Program-made: the position numbers and the translations under genes
DNA from: TMP-86 sp031394735
GTDB lineage: Bacteria; Pseudomonadota; Gammaproteobacteria; Steroidobacterales; Steroidobacteraceae
Direction of reading: 5' to 3'
Assembly (NCBI GenBank): GCA_031394735.1
Contig: JANMXI010000217.1
Coordinates: 19,902-83,901, forward strand
Length of the DNA stretch: 64,000 bases
Shown here: one piece after another, positions 51,656 through 60,430 of the stretch
How positions within the stretch are numbered: position 1 is the stretch's first letter
Layout: every line of letters begins with the position of its first letter
Notes under the pieces: generated by a model
The model's database searches: none
What the model was told of the DNA's origin: nothing
Seen by the model: only the letters and a program-made list of their open reading frames with translations

Positions 51656-52282
51656 GTGAAACGACTAGTATGCGTGGCGATATGGTGGGTGACGGCGGCT
51701 TTCAGCATCCCCGCCTCGGCCGCCGCAAAGACACCGGCCATCCTGGTGTTTGGCGACAGCATCAGCGCAGCGTACGGCATCCGCCCCGAGCAAGGCTGGG
51801 TGTCCTTATTGCAGCAAAAGCTGAAAACTCAAGGGTACGGATACGACGTCATCAATGCCAGCGTCAGCGGCGAGACGACCGCGGGTGGGTTGGCGCGCCT
51901 GCCGCGAGCGTTGTCCGTGCACCGGCCGGCCATCGTGATCATCGAATTGGGCGGCAACGACGGCTTGCGCGCGATGCCGATTGCGCAAATGCGCTCCAAT
52001 TTGATGCGCATGGTGACCTTGGGTGTGGAATCGAAGGCTCAAGTGCTGCTGGTGGGAATGCGCATGCCGCCGAATTACGGTCCCAAATATACGCAGCAGT
52101 TCCATGCCGTATTCGATGACATCGCCCACTTTTACAAGATTCCGCTAGTGCCATTCCTGCTGAATGACGTCGCGCTGAACGGCAATCTGATGCAGGCCGA
52201 TGGCATTCACCCCAACGTCGCCGGTCAGCCCAAGCTGCTGGAGACCGTGTGGCCTGCGCTGCGAACGCTGCTGGTGAAATGA
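51656..52282 (+). CDS. tesA: Arylesterase/lysophospholipase TesA (SGNH hydrolase)
   Basis: 208 residues with signal peptide (about 1-23). SGNH blocks: FGDSISAAYGI with the nucleophile S35, block II glycine in SVSGETTAGG, GGNDGLRAMP and the final DGIHPN (Asp/His). TesA is a periplasmic thioesterase I/protease I/lysophospholipase L1. GTG at 51656 has AGGAG nine bases upstream. The tesA/ybbA divergent order as in E. coli supports the name. Confidence 0.93.
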   Translation: MKRLVCVAIWWVTAAFSIPASAAAKTPAILVFGDSISAAYGIRPEQGWVSLLQQKLKTQGYGYDVINASVSGETTAGGLARLPRALSVHRPAIVIIELGGNDGLRAMPIAQMRSNLMRMVTLGVESKAQVLLVGMRMPPNYGPKYTQQFHAVFDDIAHFYKIPLVPFLLNDVALNGNLMQADGIHPNVAGQPKLLETVWPALRTLLVK

Positions 52283-52304
52283 GGGCGCGGCGAACCGCGC
52301 CCTC
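52281..52304. terminator. GC-rich hairpin behind tesA
   Basis: GAGGGCGCGG, loop CGAA, CCGCGCCCTC: perfect 10-bp stem with a tetraloop overlapping the tesA stop codon and lying between two convergent genes. T-run is weak. Confidence 0.6.
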
Positions 52305-52317
52305 GCAGGCTTTCAAG

Positions 52318-53079
52318 CTACTTGATGTTGTAGACCAGGTTGATGGTGGTCAGCTGATCGGATTTCTTCGATCCCACCGGCGGATCGGTGTTGTAACGCA
52401 CGCCATAGCCGATGCTCAGCGCCAGCGCGTCCGTCATGCTGACCTGCAGCGCCAAGTCATTTTGCACCGACGTGTTGTTGGTACCGCTTTCGACTAGGAA
52501 CTTGTTGAGCACCTTGGTGTTCTTGGTCAGCACATGGCTGAAATCCAGACCCGCAACACCCACTGCATCGCCCGTCGCATCACCTTTGACACGCGAAATC
52601 ACTGCACCCGCATCGTCTTTCTTCAAATCCTCCAGGCGTAGACGCCGGTAGCCGACGCCGACCGTGCCGGTCAGCTTGGTCGCCTCGTTGTCGATGATCT
52701 TATAACCCACACCCGTCGTCAGCGATGCCTGATAGGCGAAGCCGCTGAACTTGTCCTGTTCACCGTGCAAGGCGGTGAACCAGAACGCGCGATCGGTGAG
52801 CTTGTAGTCCGTCTGCCACTTGGCTTCCACCCGCTGCGCGGTGGCGAAGGTGGCGTTTTTGCCGTACAGAAAGCCCAAAAACGCGGCATTCTTCCAGTCC
52901 CCGCTTTCCCTGGCCAAATCAAGTTTGGCATTTGCAGAAGTCGAATCGGCATTGCCGCGGGATATCAACAACCCCGCCTCGCCCTTGCCGGTCCAGTCCG
53001 CATGTGCCAGCGGCGCCAGCAGCAGCACTGAACCCGCGAGCGACACACACCGCGCCGACGTTTTGAAAATGAAACTCAT
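52318..53079 (-). CDS. DUF481 outer-membrane beta-barrel protein (YdiY-like)
   Basis: 253 residues: signal peptide (VLLLAPLAHADW) then alternating amphipathic strands: GKGEAGLLISRGNADSTSANAKLDL, AKWQTDYKLTDRAFWFTALHGEQDKFSGFAYQASLTTGVGYKI, and a closing DQLTTINLVYNIK. That is the DUF481 'salt-induced outer membrane protein' pattern with its opening 'SRGNxxxT' strand. GGGAGGAA precedes the ATG. Function in the outer membrane is unknown. Confidence 0.88.
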   Translation of the reverse strand: MSFIFKTSARCVSLAGSVLLLAPLAHADWTGKGEAGLLISRGNADSTSANAKLDLARESGDWKNAAFLGFLYGKNATFATAQRVEAKWQTDYKLTDRAFWFTALHGEQDKFSGFAYQASLTTGVGYKIIDNEATKLTGTVGVGYRRLRLEDLKKDDAGAVISRVKGDATGDAVGVAGLDFSHVLTKNTKVLNKFLVESGTNNTSVQNDLALQVSMTDALALSIGYGVRYNTDPPVGSKKSDQLTTINLVYNIK

Positions 53080-53174
53080 TCTTTCCTCCCTAAAATCGAT
53101 GTTTTGATAGCATTGCTAACTGCAGCGATCTTAGATCGCGGATATTCCGTTCGGTTCCTTTTGAGGATTCCTCC

Positions 53175-53788
53175 ATGTCCCTGTACGGCCTGGGTCTTTT
53201 TATTGCGGTGTACGCACTCGCGGTGGCCACCCCTGGTCCGGGAATCGCCGCCATTCTCGCACGGTCCATGTCGCGCGGTCTGCACGGCGCACCGGCCTTC
53301 ATTGCCGGCTTCGTGATGGGTGATTTCATCTGGTTTACGCTGGCGGTGACCGGTCTTGCGGCGATTGCCAAAACTGCCGCGACTCTGTTTCTCCTCATCA
53401 AATATGCGGGCGCAGCGTATCTGCTGTATCTGGCCTACAAATTGTGGACATCGACACCCGCGCCTGTGGAGGCGTCAACCGCCCCTGCCGCCGAAAGCAA
53501 TGGGCGCGCCTTTCTGAGCAGTCTGGCGCTGACGCTCGGCAATCCGAAGGCGATCATTTTCTTTTGGCGTTGCTGCCAACCGTGGTCGATCTGCAATCGC
53601 TGCACGCGGTCGGATATCTGGAAATCGCCGCGATCATTGCCATCGTATTGCCGACGGTTCTATGCGCGTATGCGATTGCCGGCGCACGTGCGCGCAAACT
53701 CTTCAAAAGCAGGCGTGCGCTCACGATCATGAATCGCAGCACCGGTGCCGCGATGGCCGGCGCCGCCATCGCGGTCGCCACACGCTGA
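53175..53788 (+). pseudogene. LysE-family exporter with a 1-nt frameshift
   Basis: ATG 53175 starts a LysE/RhtB protein (GLGLFIAVYALAVATPGPGI, ARSMSRGLHGAPAFIAGFVM, YAGAAYLLYLAYKLW, LGNPKAIIFF). At TTCTTTTGGCG (about 53561-53570) the frame is lost; adding one base there restores LALLPTVVDLQSLH, IAAIIAIVLPTVLCAYAIAG and MNRSTGAAMAGAAIAVATR to the stop at 53788. The joined protein has the normal length, about 204 residues. The damage lies at a four-T run, so a sequencing error is as likely as a true mutation. Confidence 0.75.
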
Positions 53789-53790
53789 AG

Positions 53791-53818
53791 AAAACGGGCG
53801 CCGAGCGGCGCCCGTTTT
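53791..53818 (+). terminator. Rho-independent terminator of the LysE gene
   Basis: AAAACGGGCGCC, loop GAGC, GGCGCCCGTTTT then TC: a perfect 12-bp stem with T-run, 3 nt after the LysE stop. Its A-rich left side also lets it serve the convergent DUF3761 gene. Confidence 0.85.
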
Positions 53819-53843
53819 TCAACTCAACTTGAATGCAGCGAAA

Positions 53844-54242
53844 TTACTTCGCTTCCTTCAACCATTCACCCACGCCGCCATGACGCGAGCATGCACCCTT
53901 GTGGCTGGCGGAATGCGAGAACGAGCCGTCCTTGCACTTCGCCGTTGCACCCTGCGCATTGCTTGACGACGCCGTCGCAGCAGGCGCGGCCTTCGCAGCG
54001 GGAGCAGCGGCGGGAGCAGGAGCAGCCGGTGCCGCAGCAGCGGCAAGCGCTACAGCAGCAGCCGGAGCAGCGGCGTCCTTCTTAACGCCACCGTGACCTG
54101 AGCATCCGCCACGGCCCTTGGCGGTCGACGTGCTGCCGTCGTCGCAGGTCACCGGCTCGGCTTTCTTCTTCGCGTAGCTGGGCATCGCAAGACCGAAGAT
54201 CATAGGTGCGGCCAGCAGGCCGATCAATAATTTCGTTTTCAT
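53844..54242 (-). CDS. DUF3761-type secreted protein with two repeats and Ala/Pro linker
   Basis: 132 residues: signal peptide (LLIGLLAAPMIFGLAMPSYA), a first short DUF3761-like unit (CDDGSTSTAKGRGGCSGHGG), an approximately 40-residue Ala/Pro linker, and a second unit (CKDGSFSHSASHKGACSRHG followed by GVGEWL). Each unit has the Cys-x-DG ... Cys-x-HGG pattern, probably one disulfide each. These are small secreted proteins of unknown role. ATG at 54242; a TTG two codons upstream is possible. Confidence 0.75.
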   Translation of the reverse strand: MKTKLLIGLLAAPMIFGLAMPSYAKKKAEPVTCDDGSTSTAKGRGGCSGHGGVKKDAAAPAAAVALAAAAAPAAPAPAAAPAAKAAPAATASSSNAQGATAKCKDGSFSHSASHKGACSRHGGVGEWLKEAK

Positions 54243-54314
54243 GGACAAATACTCCCGGGTTGATCAACGGCGCGATTGTAGGCTCGATCCGCAACCCCCC
54301 AGATTAAATGCGCG

Positions 54315-56099
54315 TCATTCAGCCTCGTAGACGGTCTTACCCCCGACCACGGTACGCAGCACCTTGATGTTGGCGATGTCCTCCGGCGGCACGCGCAGGA
54401 AATTGCGGTCAAGCACGATGAAATCGGCGAATTTGCCCACTTCCAAGGACCCGGTCAGCGCTTCCTGATGCAGTTCGTACGAGGAATTCAGGGTGATGGC
54501 GCGCAACACGGTCTTGCGCGACAAGCCGGGGTCATCGCCGAGCCGTCCGGCATATTTCGCGCCGGGGTCACGACCATTGGTGCGGGTTACGCCGACCTTG
54601 AGTGCAAACCATTCGTCCAGCGCATCGACCGGCCAGTCACTGCCGTAGGCGATCCGCGCGCCGGCAGCATGCAGAAAGCCCGACGGTTCCATCCGCCGAA
54701 AGCGCTCCGGGCCCAGAAAATCGCGAGCGCCATCGATTGTGTCCGAGGCAGGCTTGCCCCATTGCATGGACAACACCGGAATGACATTGAGCTTCGCATA
54801 GCGGGGATAATCGGCCGGATCGACGCTCTCGTCATGCGCGATGGCGGCGCGCACATCCACATCAGGATGCTTGCGACGCAGGGACTCCACTGCATCGAGG
54901 CCGGCGCGCACGGCGCCTTCGCCATCGGCATGCATATGCGGCTCCAGGCCCGCCTCACTCAACCCGATGACCAGCGTGCTGAGCAGCGGCGCCGGAAAAT
55001 ACACATCCGGACCGCGATTCGTACCCGGCACCCAGTGCGGATTTGCATCGCCGCCCGCGTTGATCCAGTACGGAGTGAGCATATTGCCGGTGAACGCCGG
55101 CGAGGTGATGACGCCATCCAGGAACAGCTTGGTGTTGCGCACGGTGACGCCGGGGCGCGGCGTTTGCGGCCCCTGATCGAAGCGCACGGCGAGTTCCTTG
55201 ACGGTCGCGATGGCCTTGACCGGGTCGCGGCCATCGGGCGGCAAGATCACCGGCGCAAAATGCGCGCGCACGCTGAGCACGCCTTCACGGCTCAACGCCG
55301 TGTACGCGGTCATCGCATCTGGCGTGCCCATGGCGTCTAGAAAGGTGGTCACACCCTGTTTGGCCAGCACCGGCAAAGTGGCGCGCGCCGCGGCGAGATC
55401 GTCCGCCGCTGTCGGCTTCGGCACCAACTCCAACAACGGCGTGAAGGCCGCGTCCTCGAAAATGCCGGTCGGATTGCCTGCGGCATCGCGCGCGATCTTG
55501 CCGCCCAACGGATCGGGCGTCGCGGCCGTGATCTTGGCAAGTTGGATGGCACGAGAATTTGCCAGTACCGTATGACCGAAGGAGGACTCCACCACCACGG
55601 GGCGCTTCGTCTTCAATGCATCCAACGTGGCATACGTGGTGGTGACGCCGGCAGGCAGCATGTTGGTCTGAAACCAGCCCACCACATCCATCCAACCGTC
55701 GGGCTCCTGATCGCGCGTCTTGTCCAGACAATCCTGGATCTTGGATTGAAACTGCTCGATCGTCAGCGCCTCGTAATGCAGATTGCAATGCAGGAGTTGC
55801 GCGCCGCCTTGCAGCGGATGCATATGCCCATCCACCAGTCCCGGCATGAGCATGCGGCCTTTCAGGTCGATGACCTGCGTGGACTTGCCGATGTATTTGG
55901 AGGCACCGGCATCGTTGCCGACATAGAGAATCTTGCCGTCGCGTACCGCCAGCGCGCTATGCACGCTGTCCTTGGCATCGACCGTGTAGACGAAGCCGTG
56001 TCGGTAGACTGAATCAGCCGGTACGTCGGCCGCGTGGCAGGCGACAGCGAGTAACATCGAACTCAGCAAACAAGCGAAGGAATGGTAGACAGTGTGCAC
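54315..56099 (-). CDS. Secreted YtcJ-like amidohydrolase
   Basis: 594 residues with signal peptide. Amidohydrolase superfamily, YtcJ branch: metal ligands in GLVDGHMHPL (first H-x-H), EPHMHADGEGAV and IAHDESVD, and the conserved final Asp in YGSDWPVDALDEW. C-terminal small beta domain contains LEVGKFADFIVLDRNFL. It should hydrolyse C-N bonds of an unknown amide in the periplasm. GTG 56099 with AAGGGC upstream. Divergent (56-bp gap) from a second member. Confidence 0.88.
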   Translation of the reverse strand: MHTVYHSFACLLSSMLLAVACHAADVPADSVYRHGFVYTVDAKDSVHSALAVRDGKILYVGNDAGASKYIGKSTQVIDLKGRMLMPGLVDGHMHPLQGGAQLLHCNLHYEALTIEQFQSKIQDCLDKTRDQEPDGWMDVVGWFQTNMLPAGVTTTYATLDALKTKRPVVVESSFGHTVLANSRAIQLAKITAATPDPLGGKIARDAAGNPTGIFEDAAFTPLLELVPKPTAADDLAAARATLPVLAKQGVTTFLDAMGTPDAMTAYTALSREGVLSVRAHFAPVILPPDGRDPVKAIATVKELAVRFDQGPQTPRPGVTVRNTKLFLDGVITSPAFTGNMLTPYWINAGGDANPHWVPGTNRGPDVYFPAPLLSTLVIGLSEAGLEPHMHADGEGAVRAGLDAVESLRRKHPDVDVRAAIAHDESVDPADYPRYAKLNVIPVLSMQWGKPASDTIDGARDFLGPERFRRMEPSGFLHAAGARIAYGSDWPVDALDEWFALKVGVTRTNGRDPGAKYAGRLGDDPGLSRKTVLRAITLNSSYELHQEALTGSLEVGKFADFIVLDRNFLRVPPEDIANIKVLRTVVGGKTVYEAE

Positions 56100-56155
56100 G
56101 GGACGCCCTTTGTTATGTATTCTCGACGGTTAAACATACACCATCGGGAGCACCC

Positions 56156-58183
56156 GTGATCAAGCCCCTCAACCGAACTCTTCTTGGCACACTGACCGCC
56201 GCCTTGATGCTGTTGCTCGTGCCGCTGTCCCTTAGCGCCCAATCCCATGAGTCGGCCGATCTGGTGCTGACCAACGCCCGCATCTACACGGCAAGCGGCG
56301 TTGCCGAATCGGCGCACGCACTGGCCGTGGTCAACGATCGCATCGTCTTCGTCGGCACCCAGAAAGACGCGCAGAAATGGATCGGTCCAAAGACCGTGGT
56401 CAGACATCTGGATGGCCGACGCATTCTACCGGGGCTGGTGGACGCACACATTCACGCCATGGATATCGTGGATCTGGATTTCTGCGATCTGAAGAGCGAG
56501 TCCCACACCTTGCGGGAGCTTTCCGCCATCGCACGCGCCTGCCTTGAGCGCTATCAAACGGCGCCGGGGAGCCGGCTGGTCATCCATCAGTGGGCCTACA
56601 CCACCGGCAATCAACCGGATGCGGACTACCCGACGCTGCGCGTGGCGCTGGACAAGGCCTCCACCGAACATCAGATCGAACTGCTGGGCAATGACGGTCA
56701 TCACGGTGCGTTCAACTCACTGGCGCTGGCGTCGGCCAAGGGCTTCGACGGCAAGGTCATCGGCCTATCCAAAGCCACGCTCAACAAGGAGTTCGCGGTT
56801 TACAAGAAAATCATCGGCGTCGATGACCGCGGTGAACCCAATGGCGCGGTCAACGAGGACGCGCGCTTTCTGATCGACGTCCACGCCATGCTGAATTCTG
56901 ATCTGGCGGATGTCGCCAAGGCGCCCGAGCGCGTCGCGCAGCGTCTGAACAGCGTCGGCATCACGGCCATCATGGATGCCATGGCCACGCCGGATTCGCT
57001 GCCCGTCTACGATGCGTTGCAGGCGCGCGGGCAATTCACGATGCGCGCAGTGCTCGCGCAGTTCCTGGATCCGGAGCGTTTCAAGCGTGCCAATGGCCGC
57101 GTGGATTTTGACGCGATGGTCGAGGCGGCAACGGCGGTGCGCGCCAGGTATGCGAAGAACGAATTGATCCGCGCCGATTTCGTCAAGCTGTTTGCCGACG
57201 GCGTGCTCGAGGGCAACCCCGTGGCCGTGCCGCCAACGCTGCCCAATGCTGCATCGCTGCGCCCTTATCTGCAGCCGAACTTCGGTGTCGACAAGTACGG
57301 CGTGCCGACCGTCACGGGCTATGTGGACACGAGCTCACCGGTGTGCGCGCAGGAACGGATCGACGCGACGAAATACGAGGACGCGGCGTTGGCGGCCGCG
57401 TTCAAGACCGAGCATGGTTTCTTCCCCTCGCAATGCACGATTTCCGATGGTCAGTTGCAGCATGATCGCGAGGTGATCTTGGAATTCGCGCGGCGCTTTC
57501 ATACGGCCGGCTTCAATCTGCACATTCACGCAATCGGCGATCGCGCCGTGCGCACGGCGGTGGAGGCCATCGAAGCGGCGCGCGCCGCAAATGGCGTTTC
57601 CACCACGCGTGACAGCCTCGCGCATGTGCAGCTCGCGCACCCGGATGATGTGGCACGTATCGGGCGCGACCATCTGTTCGTGGCCTTTACCTATGCATGG
57701 GCATACACCGACACCGGCTACGACATGACCGTGATTCCCTTCATCGATCAGGTCAGCGGCAATGCCTACAGCTCGCTGCACCGCACCGGTGGTTACTACG
57801 ACTCCAATGCGTATCCGGTAAAATCCGTGAAGGGCGCGGGTGCGATATTGACCGCGGGTTCCGATGCGCCGGTGGATACGCGCGATCCGCGGCCCTTCAT
57901 CAACATGTCGCATGCCCTCACCCGTCACGGCGGCAGCGCCCCGGCGCTGAACCCGAAGCAAGCGATCACGATCCGCGAGGTGATTGACGCCTATACCATC
58001 AACGGCGCGCGCATGCTCGGTCTGGACAAGGATGCCGGTTCCATCGAAGTGGGAAAATCTGCCGACTTCATCGTGCTGGACCGGGACATCGTGAAGCTGG
58101 CCGCCAGCAAACCGGATGACATCGCCAACACCAAAGTGCTGGAGACCTGGTTCAAGGGTCGGCAGGTTTACCGGAGCAAATGA
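56156..58183 (+). CDS. Secreted YtcJ-like amidohydrolase
   Basis: 675 residues, signal peptide (LGTLTAALMLLLVPLSLSAQ). Same superfamily as its divergent neighbour: GLVDAHIHAMD, HIHAIGDRAVRTAVEA, HVQLAHPDD and GSDAPVDTRDPRP carry the metal and catalytic residues; the C-terminal end has IEVGKSADFIVLDRDIV. It contains about 80 more residues in the middle than the neighbour. GTG 56156 follows GGGAG. Substrates unknown; probably both come from duplication. Confidence 0.88.
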   Translation: MIKPLNRTLLGTLTAALMLLLVPLSLSAQSHESADLVLTNARIYTASGVAESAHALAVVNDRIVFVGTQKDAQKWIGPKTVVRHLDGRRILPGLVDAHIHAMDIVDLDFCDLKSESHTLRELSAIARACLERYQTAPGSRLVIHQWAYTTGNQPDADYPTLRVALDKASTEHQIELLGNDGHHGAFNSLALASAKGFDGKVIGLSKATLNKEFAVYKKIIGVDDRGEPNGAVNEDARFLIDVHAMLNSDLADVAKAPERVAQRLNSVGITAIMDAMATPDSLPVYDALQARGQFTMRAVLAQFLDPERFKRANGRVDFDAMVEAATAVRARYAKNELIRADFVKLFADGVLEGNPVAVPPTLPNAASLRPYLQPNFGVDKYGVPTVTGYVDTSSPVCAQERIDATKYEDAALAAAFKTEHGFFPSQCTISDGQLQHDREVILEFARRFHTAGFNLHIHAIGDRAVRTAVEAIEAARAANGVSTTRDSLAHVQLAHPDDVARIGRDHLFVAFTYAWAYTDTGYDMTVIPFIDQVSGNAYSSLHRTGGYYDSNAYPVKSVKGAGAILTAGSDAPVDTRDPRPFINMSHALTRHGGSAPALNPKQAITIREVIDAYTINGARMLGLDKDAGSIEVGKSADFIVLDRDIVKLAASKPDDIANTKVLETWFKGRQVYRSK

Positions 58184-58190
58184 GCCGCGA

Positions 58191-58580
58191 TCATTTGATC
58201 AGCCGCACGGACGCGACATTGAACACGAAGCGCGTGTGCTGATGGCTTTGGGTGGCGGCGACCAGAGTGCCTTCGACCACGACGTGCGCCTTGTCGGCCA
58301 CCTCGTCGGGCAGGTCCCCAACCGGGATCAACTGCAGCTCGTGCGCTGACACGCATTGCTTGCCCGGCGCCGGTACGTAGATGTACTCGGTACGGTCGAG
58401 CAGCAGAATCGGCGCGCGATCGAAGCGCTGGTCATCGCGGTACTCGCGAAAATAGACCCGCCCCGTCAGCGAGGACTTCACCGGTTCGAGGAACTTGCAG
58501 TGGCCATAGCCCAGCACGCAGCCGGTCATCGACACGGTGAGCAGGGGTAGGAGCCATCGGCACGCGCGCAAGGTGATCAT
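58191..58580 (-). CDS. Hypothetical lipoprotein
   Basis: 129 residues. Signal peptide ends in the lipobox SMTGC (Cys about residue 21). The mature part is beta-rich, with LLLDRTEYIYVPAPGKQCVS and a closing VEGTLVAATQSHQHTRFVFNVASVRLIK. No family recognised. It is convergent with the amidohydrolase (7 bp) and divergent from fadD. Confidence 0.65.
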   Translation of the reverse strand: MITLRACRWLLPLLTVSMTGCVLGYGHCKFLEPVKSSLTGRVYFREYRDDQRFDRAPILLLDRTEYIYVPAPGKQCVSAHELQLIPVGDLPDEVADKAHVVVEGTLVAATQSHQHTRFVFNVASVRLIK

Positions 58581-58627
58581 GGCGCTATTATGCTATACAC
58601 GCGCTTGCGATGAATCAGGGGGTGTTT

Positions 58628-60310
58628 GTGGATCGAATCTGGCTTAAGCAGTATCCCGCCGGTGTGCCGAGCGAGGTCGATCCCAGCATTTACGCCTCCC
58701 TCAAGGAATTGTTCGAATCCGCCTGCCACCGGCATGCCGGCAAGCCTGCGTTCACCAACATGAATGCCACCTTGAGCTACTCGCAGTTAGACGAGCTGTC
58801 CCGCGCATTCGCAGCGTGGCTGACGCAAAAGGCGGGCCTGGCCCCCGGCGATCGCGTCGCGCTGATGTTGCCGAACGTATTGCAGTACCCCGTGGCGCTG
58901 TTTGGCGCGCTGCGGGCGGGCCTGGTGGTCGTCAATACCAATCCGCTGTACACGGCTACGGAGCTGGAGCATCAGCTCGCCGACTCGGGCGCCAAAGCCA
59001 TCGTGATCCTCGAGAACTTTGCGCACGTGCTGGAAAAGGTGCTGCCGAAGACCGAAATCAAGCATGTCCTGGTGACCGGCGTAGGCGACCTGCTCGGCTT
59101 TCCCCGCGGCTTCATCGTCAACATGGTCCTGCGGCATGTGCGCAAGCAGGTGGCGGCCTGGAACATTCCCAAGGCCTTGCGCTTCAAGAATGCACTCGCT
59201 GCCGGACTGGGACTGCAATGGGAACCGCCGACGGTGGGGCCGGAGGACATCGCGTTCCTGCAATACACGGGCGGCACCACCGGCGTTTCCAAAGGCGCCA
59301 TCCTGACTCATCGCAACATGGTGGTGAACGTGTTACAGGCCGGCGCCATCCTGGCCGGCGATGCCCACGAGCATGAGCCACCTGTGGTGGTGACGGCTCT
59401 GCCGATGTATCACATCTTCTCGCTGACAGTGAATGCGCTGCTGTTTGCGCATCTCGGCGGGCGCAATCTACTGATCACCAATCCGCGCGACTTCCCCGGC
59501 TTCGTTGCCGAATTGCGCAAATACAAATTTCACTTCATCAGCGGCGTCAACACGCTCTACAACGCCTTGCTGCACACACCGGGCTTCGAGACGCTGGATT
59601 TCAGCCATCTGCGCATGAGCCTCGGCGGCGGCATGGCCGTACAGGGCACGGTAGCGGCACATTGGAAGAAGGTCACCGGTTGCGTACTCACGCAGGGCTG
59701 GGGACTGACCGAAACCTCGCCCGTGGTCTCCGCCAATCCGCCGGGCTTGGATTTCAACGGTTCGATCGGTGTGCCGCTGCCCTCCACCGACATTGCAGTG
59801 GCGGACGATGCCGGCAACGCGCTCGGCGTCAACGAAGTCGGCGAGCTGTGCGTGCGTGGTCCGCAGGTGATGCGCGGCTATTGGAACCGACCCGACGAAA
59901 CCGCCAAGGTGCTGATGGGCGGCGAATGGCTGCGCACGGGCGACATCGGCCGCATGGACGCGCAAGGCTTTTTCTACATCGAAGATCGCAAGAAGGACAT
60001 GATCATCGTGTCCGGCTTCAACGTGTATCCGAATGAGGTGGAAAGCGTCGCGGTCGAGCACCCCGGCGTGCTCGAGGTCGCTGCCGTGTCACAACCGGAT
60101 GAACGTGCAGGCGAAGTGGTCGCGTTGTTCGTGGTGAAGAAAGATCCTGCGTTGACGGCGGAGAGCCTGATCGAGCATTGCCGCAAACAACTCACCAACT
60201 ACAAAGTGCCGAGGCACGTGTATTTCCGCACTGAGCTGCCCAAGACCAATGTCGGGAAGATCCTGCGGCGCACGCTGCGGGATGAATTGCTGGCGGCGTC
60301 CAAGCACTGA
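58628..60310 (+). CDS. fadD: Long-chain fatty acid-CoA ligase
   Basis: 560 residues, the length of E. coli FadD (561). It opens DRIWLKQYPAGVP as FadD does. The ATP/AMP motif is YTGGTTGVSKGAILTHRN, the fatty-acyl signature region GWGLTETSPVVS, then GYWNRPDETAKVL, LRTGDIGRMDAQGFFYIEDRKKDMI (A8 hinge) and KTNVGKILRR (catalytic Lys). It activates long-chain fatty acids to acyl-CoA. GTG 58628 has GGGGG six bases upstream; the ATG at 58610 is open but less likely. Confidence 0.95.
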   Translation: MDRIWLKQYPAGVPSEVDPSIYASLKELFESACHRHAGKPAFTNMNATLSYSQLDELSRAFAAWLTQKAGLAPGDRVALMLPNVLQYPVALFGALRAGLVVVNTNPLYTATELEHQLADSGAKAIVILENFAHVLEKVLPKTEIKHVLVTGVGDLLGFPRGFIVNMVLRHVRKQVAAWNIPKALRFKNALAAGLGLQWEPPTVGPEDIAFLQYTGGTTGVSKGAILTHRNMVVNVLQAGAILAGDAHEHEPPVVVTALPMYHIFSLTVNALLFAHLGGRNLLITNPRDFPGFVAELRKYKFHFISGVNTLYNALLHTPGFETLDFSHLRMSLGGGMAVQGTVAAHWKKVTGCVLTQGWGLTETSPVVSANPPGLDFNGSIGVPLPSTDIAVADDAGNALGVNEVGELCVRGPQVMRGYWNRPDETAKVLMGGEWLRTGDIGRMDAQGFFYIEDRKKDMIIVSGFNVYPNEVESVAVEHPGVLEVAAVSQPDERAGEVVALFVVKKDPALTAESLIEHCRKQLTNYKVPRHVYFRTELPKTNVGKILRRTLRDELLAASKH

Positions 60311-60322
60311 GGGCCACGCATA

Positions 60323-60364
60323 ACCGGTAACAATTACCGGTCCATCGACACCGACAACTGTCGG
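60323..60364. repeat. Two tandem perfect inverted repeats behind fadD
   Basis: ACCGGTAA-CAA-TTACCGGT (60323-60341) and CCGACA-AC-TGTCGG (60351-60364). The first is an 8-bp hairpin 12 nt after the fadD stop, the second a 6-bp one. Neither has a T-run. They could be part of a fadD terminator or operators for the next gene. Confidence 0.4.
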
Positions 60365-60430
60365 CCTCCGCCTATGCACACCGCAAGTTTCTCCTGCTAG
60401 GGTCGTTTCCTCTCGGGCAGGAGAACACAT

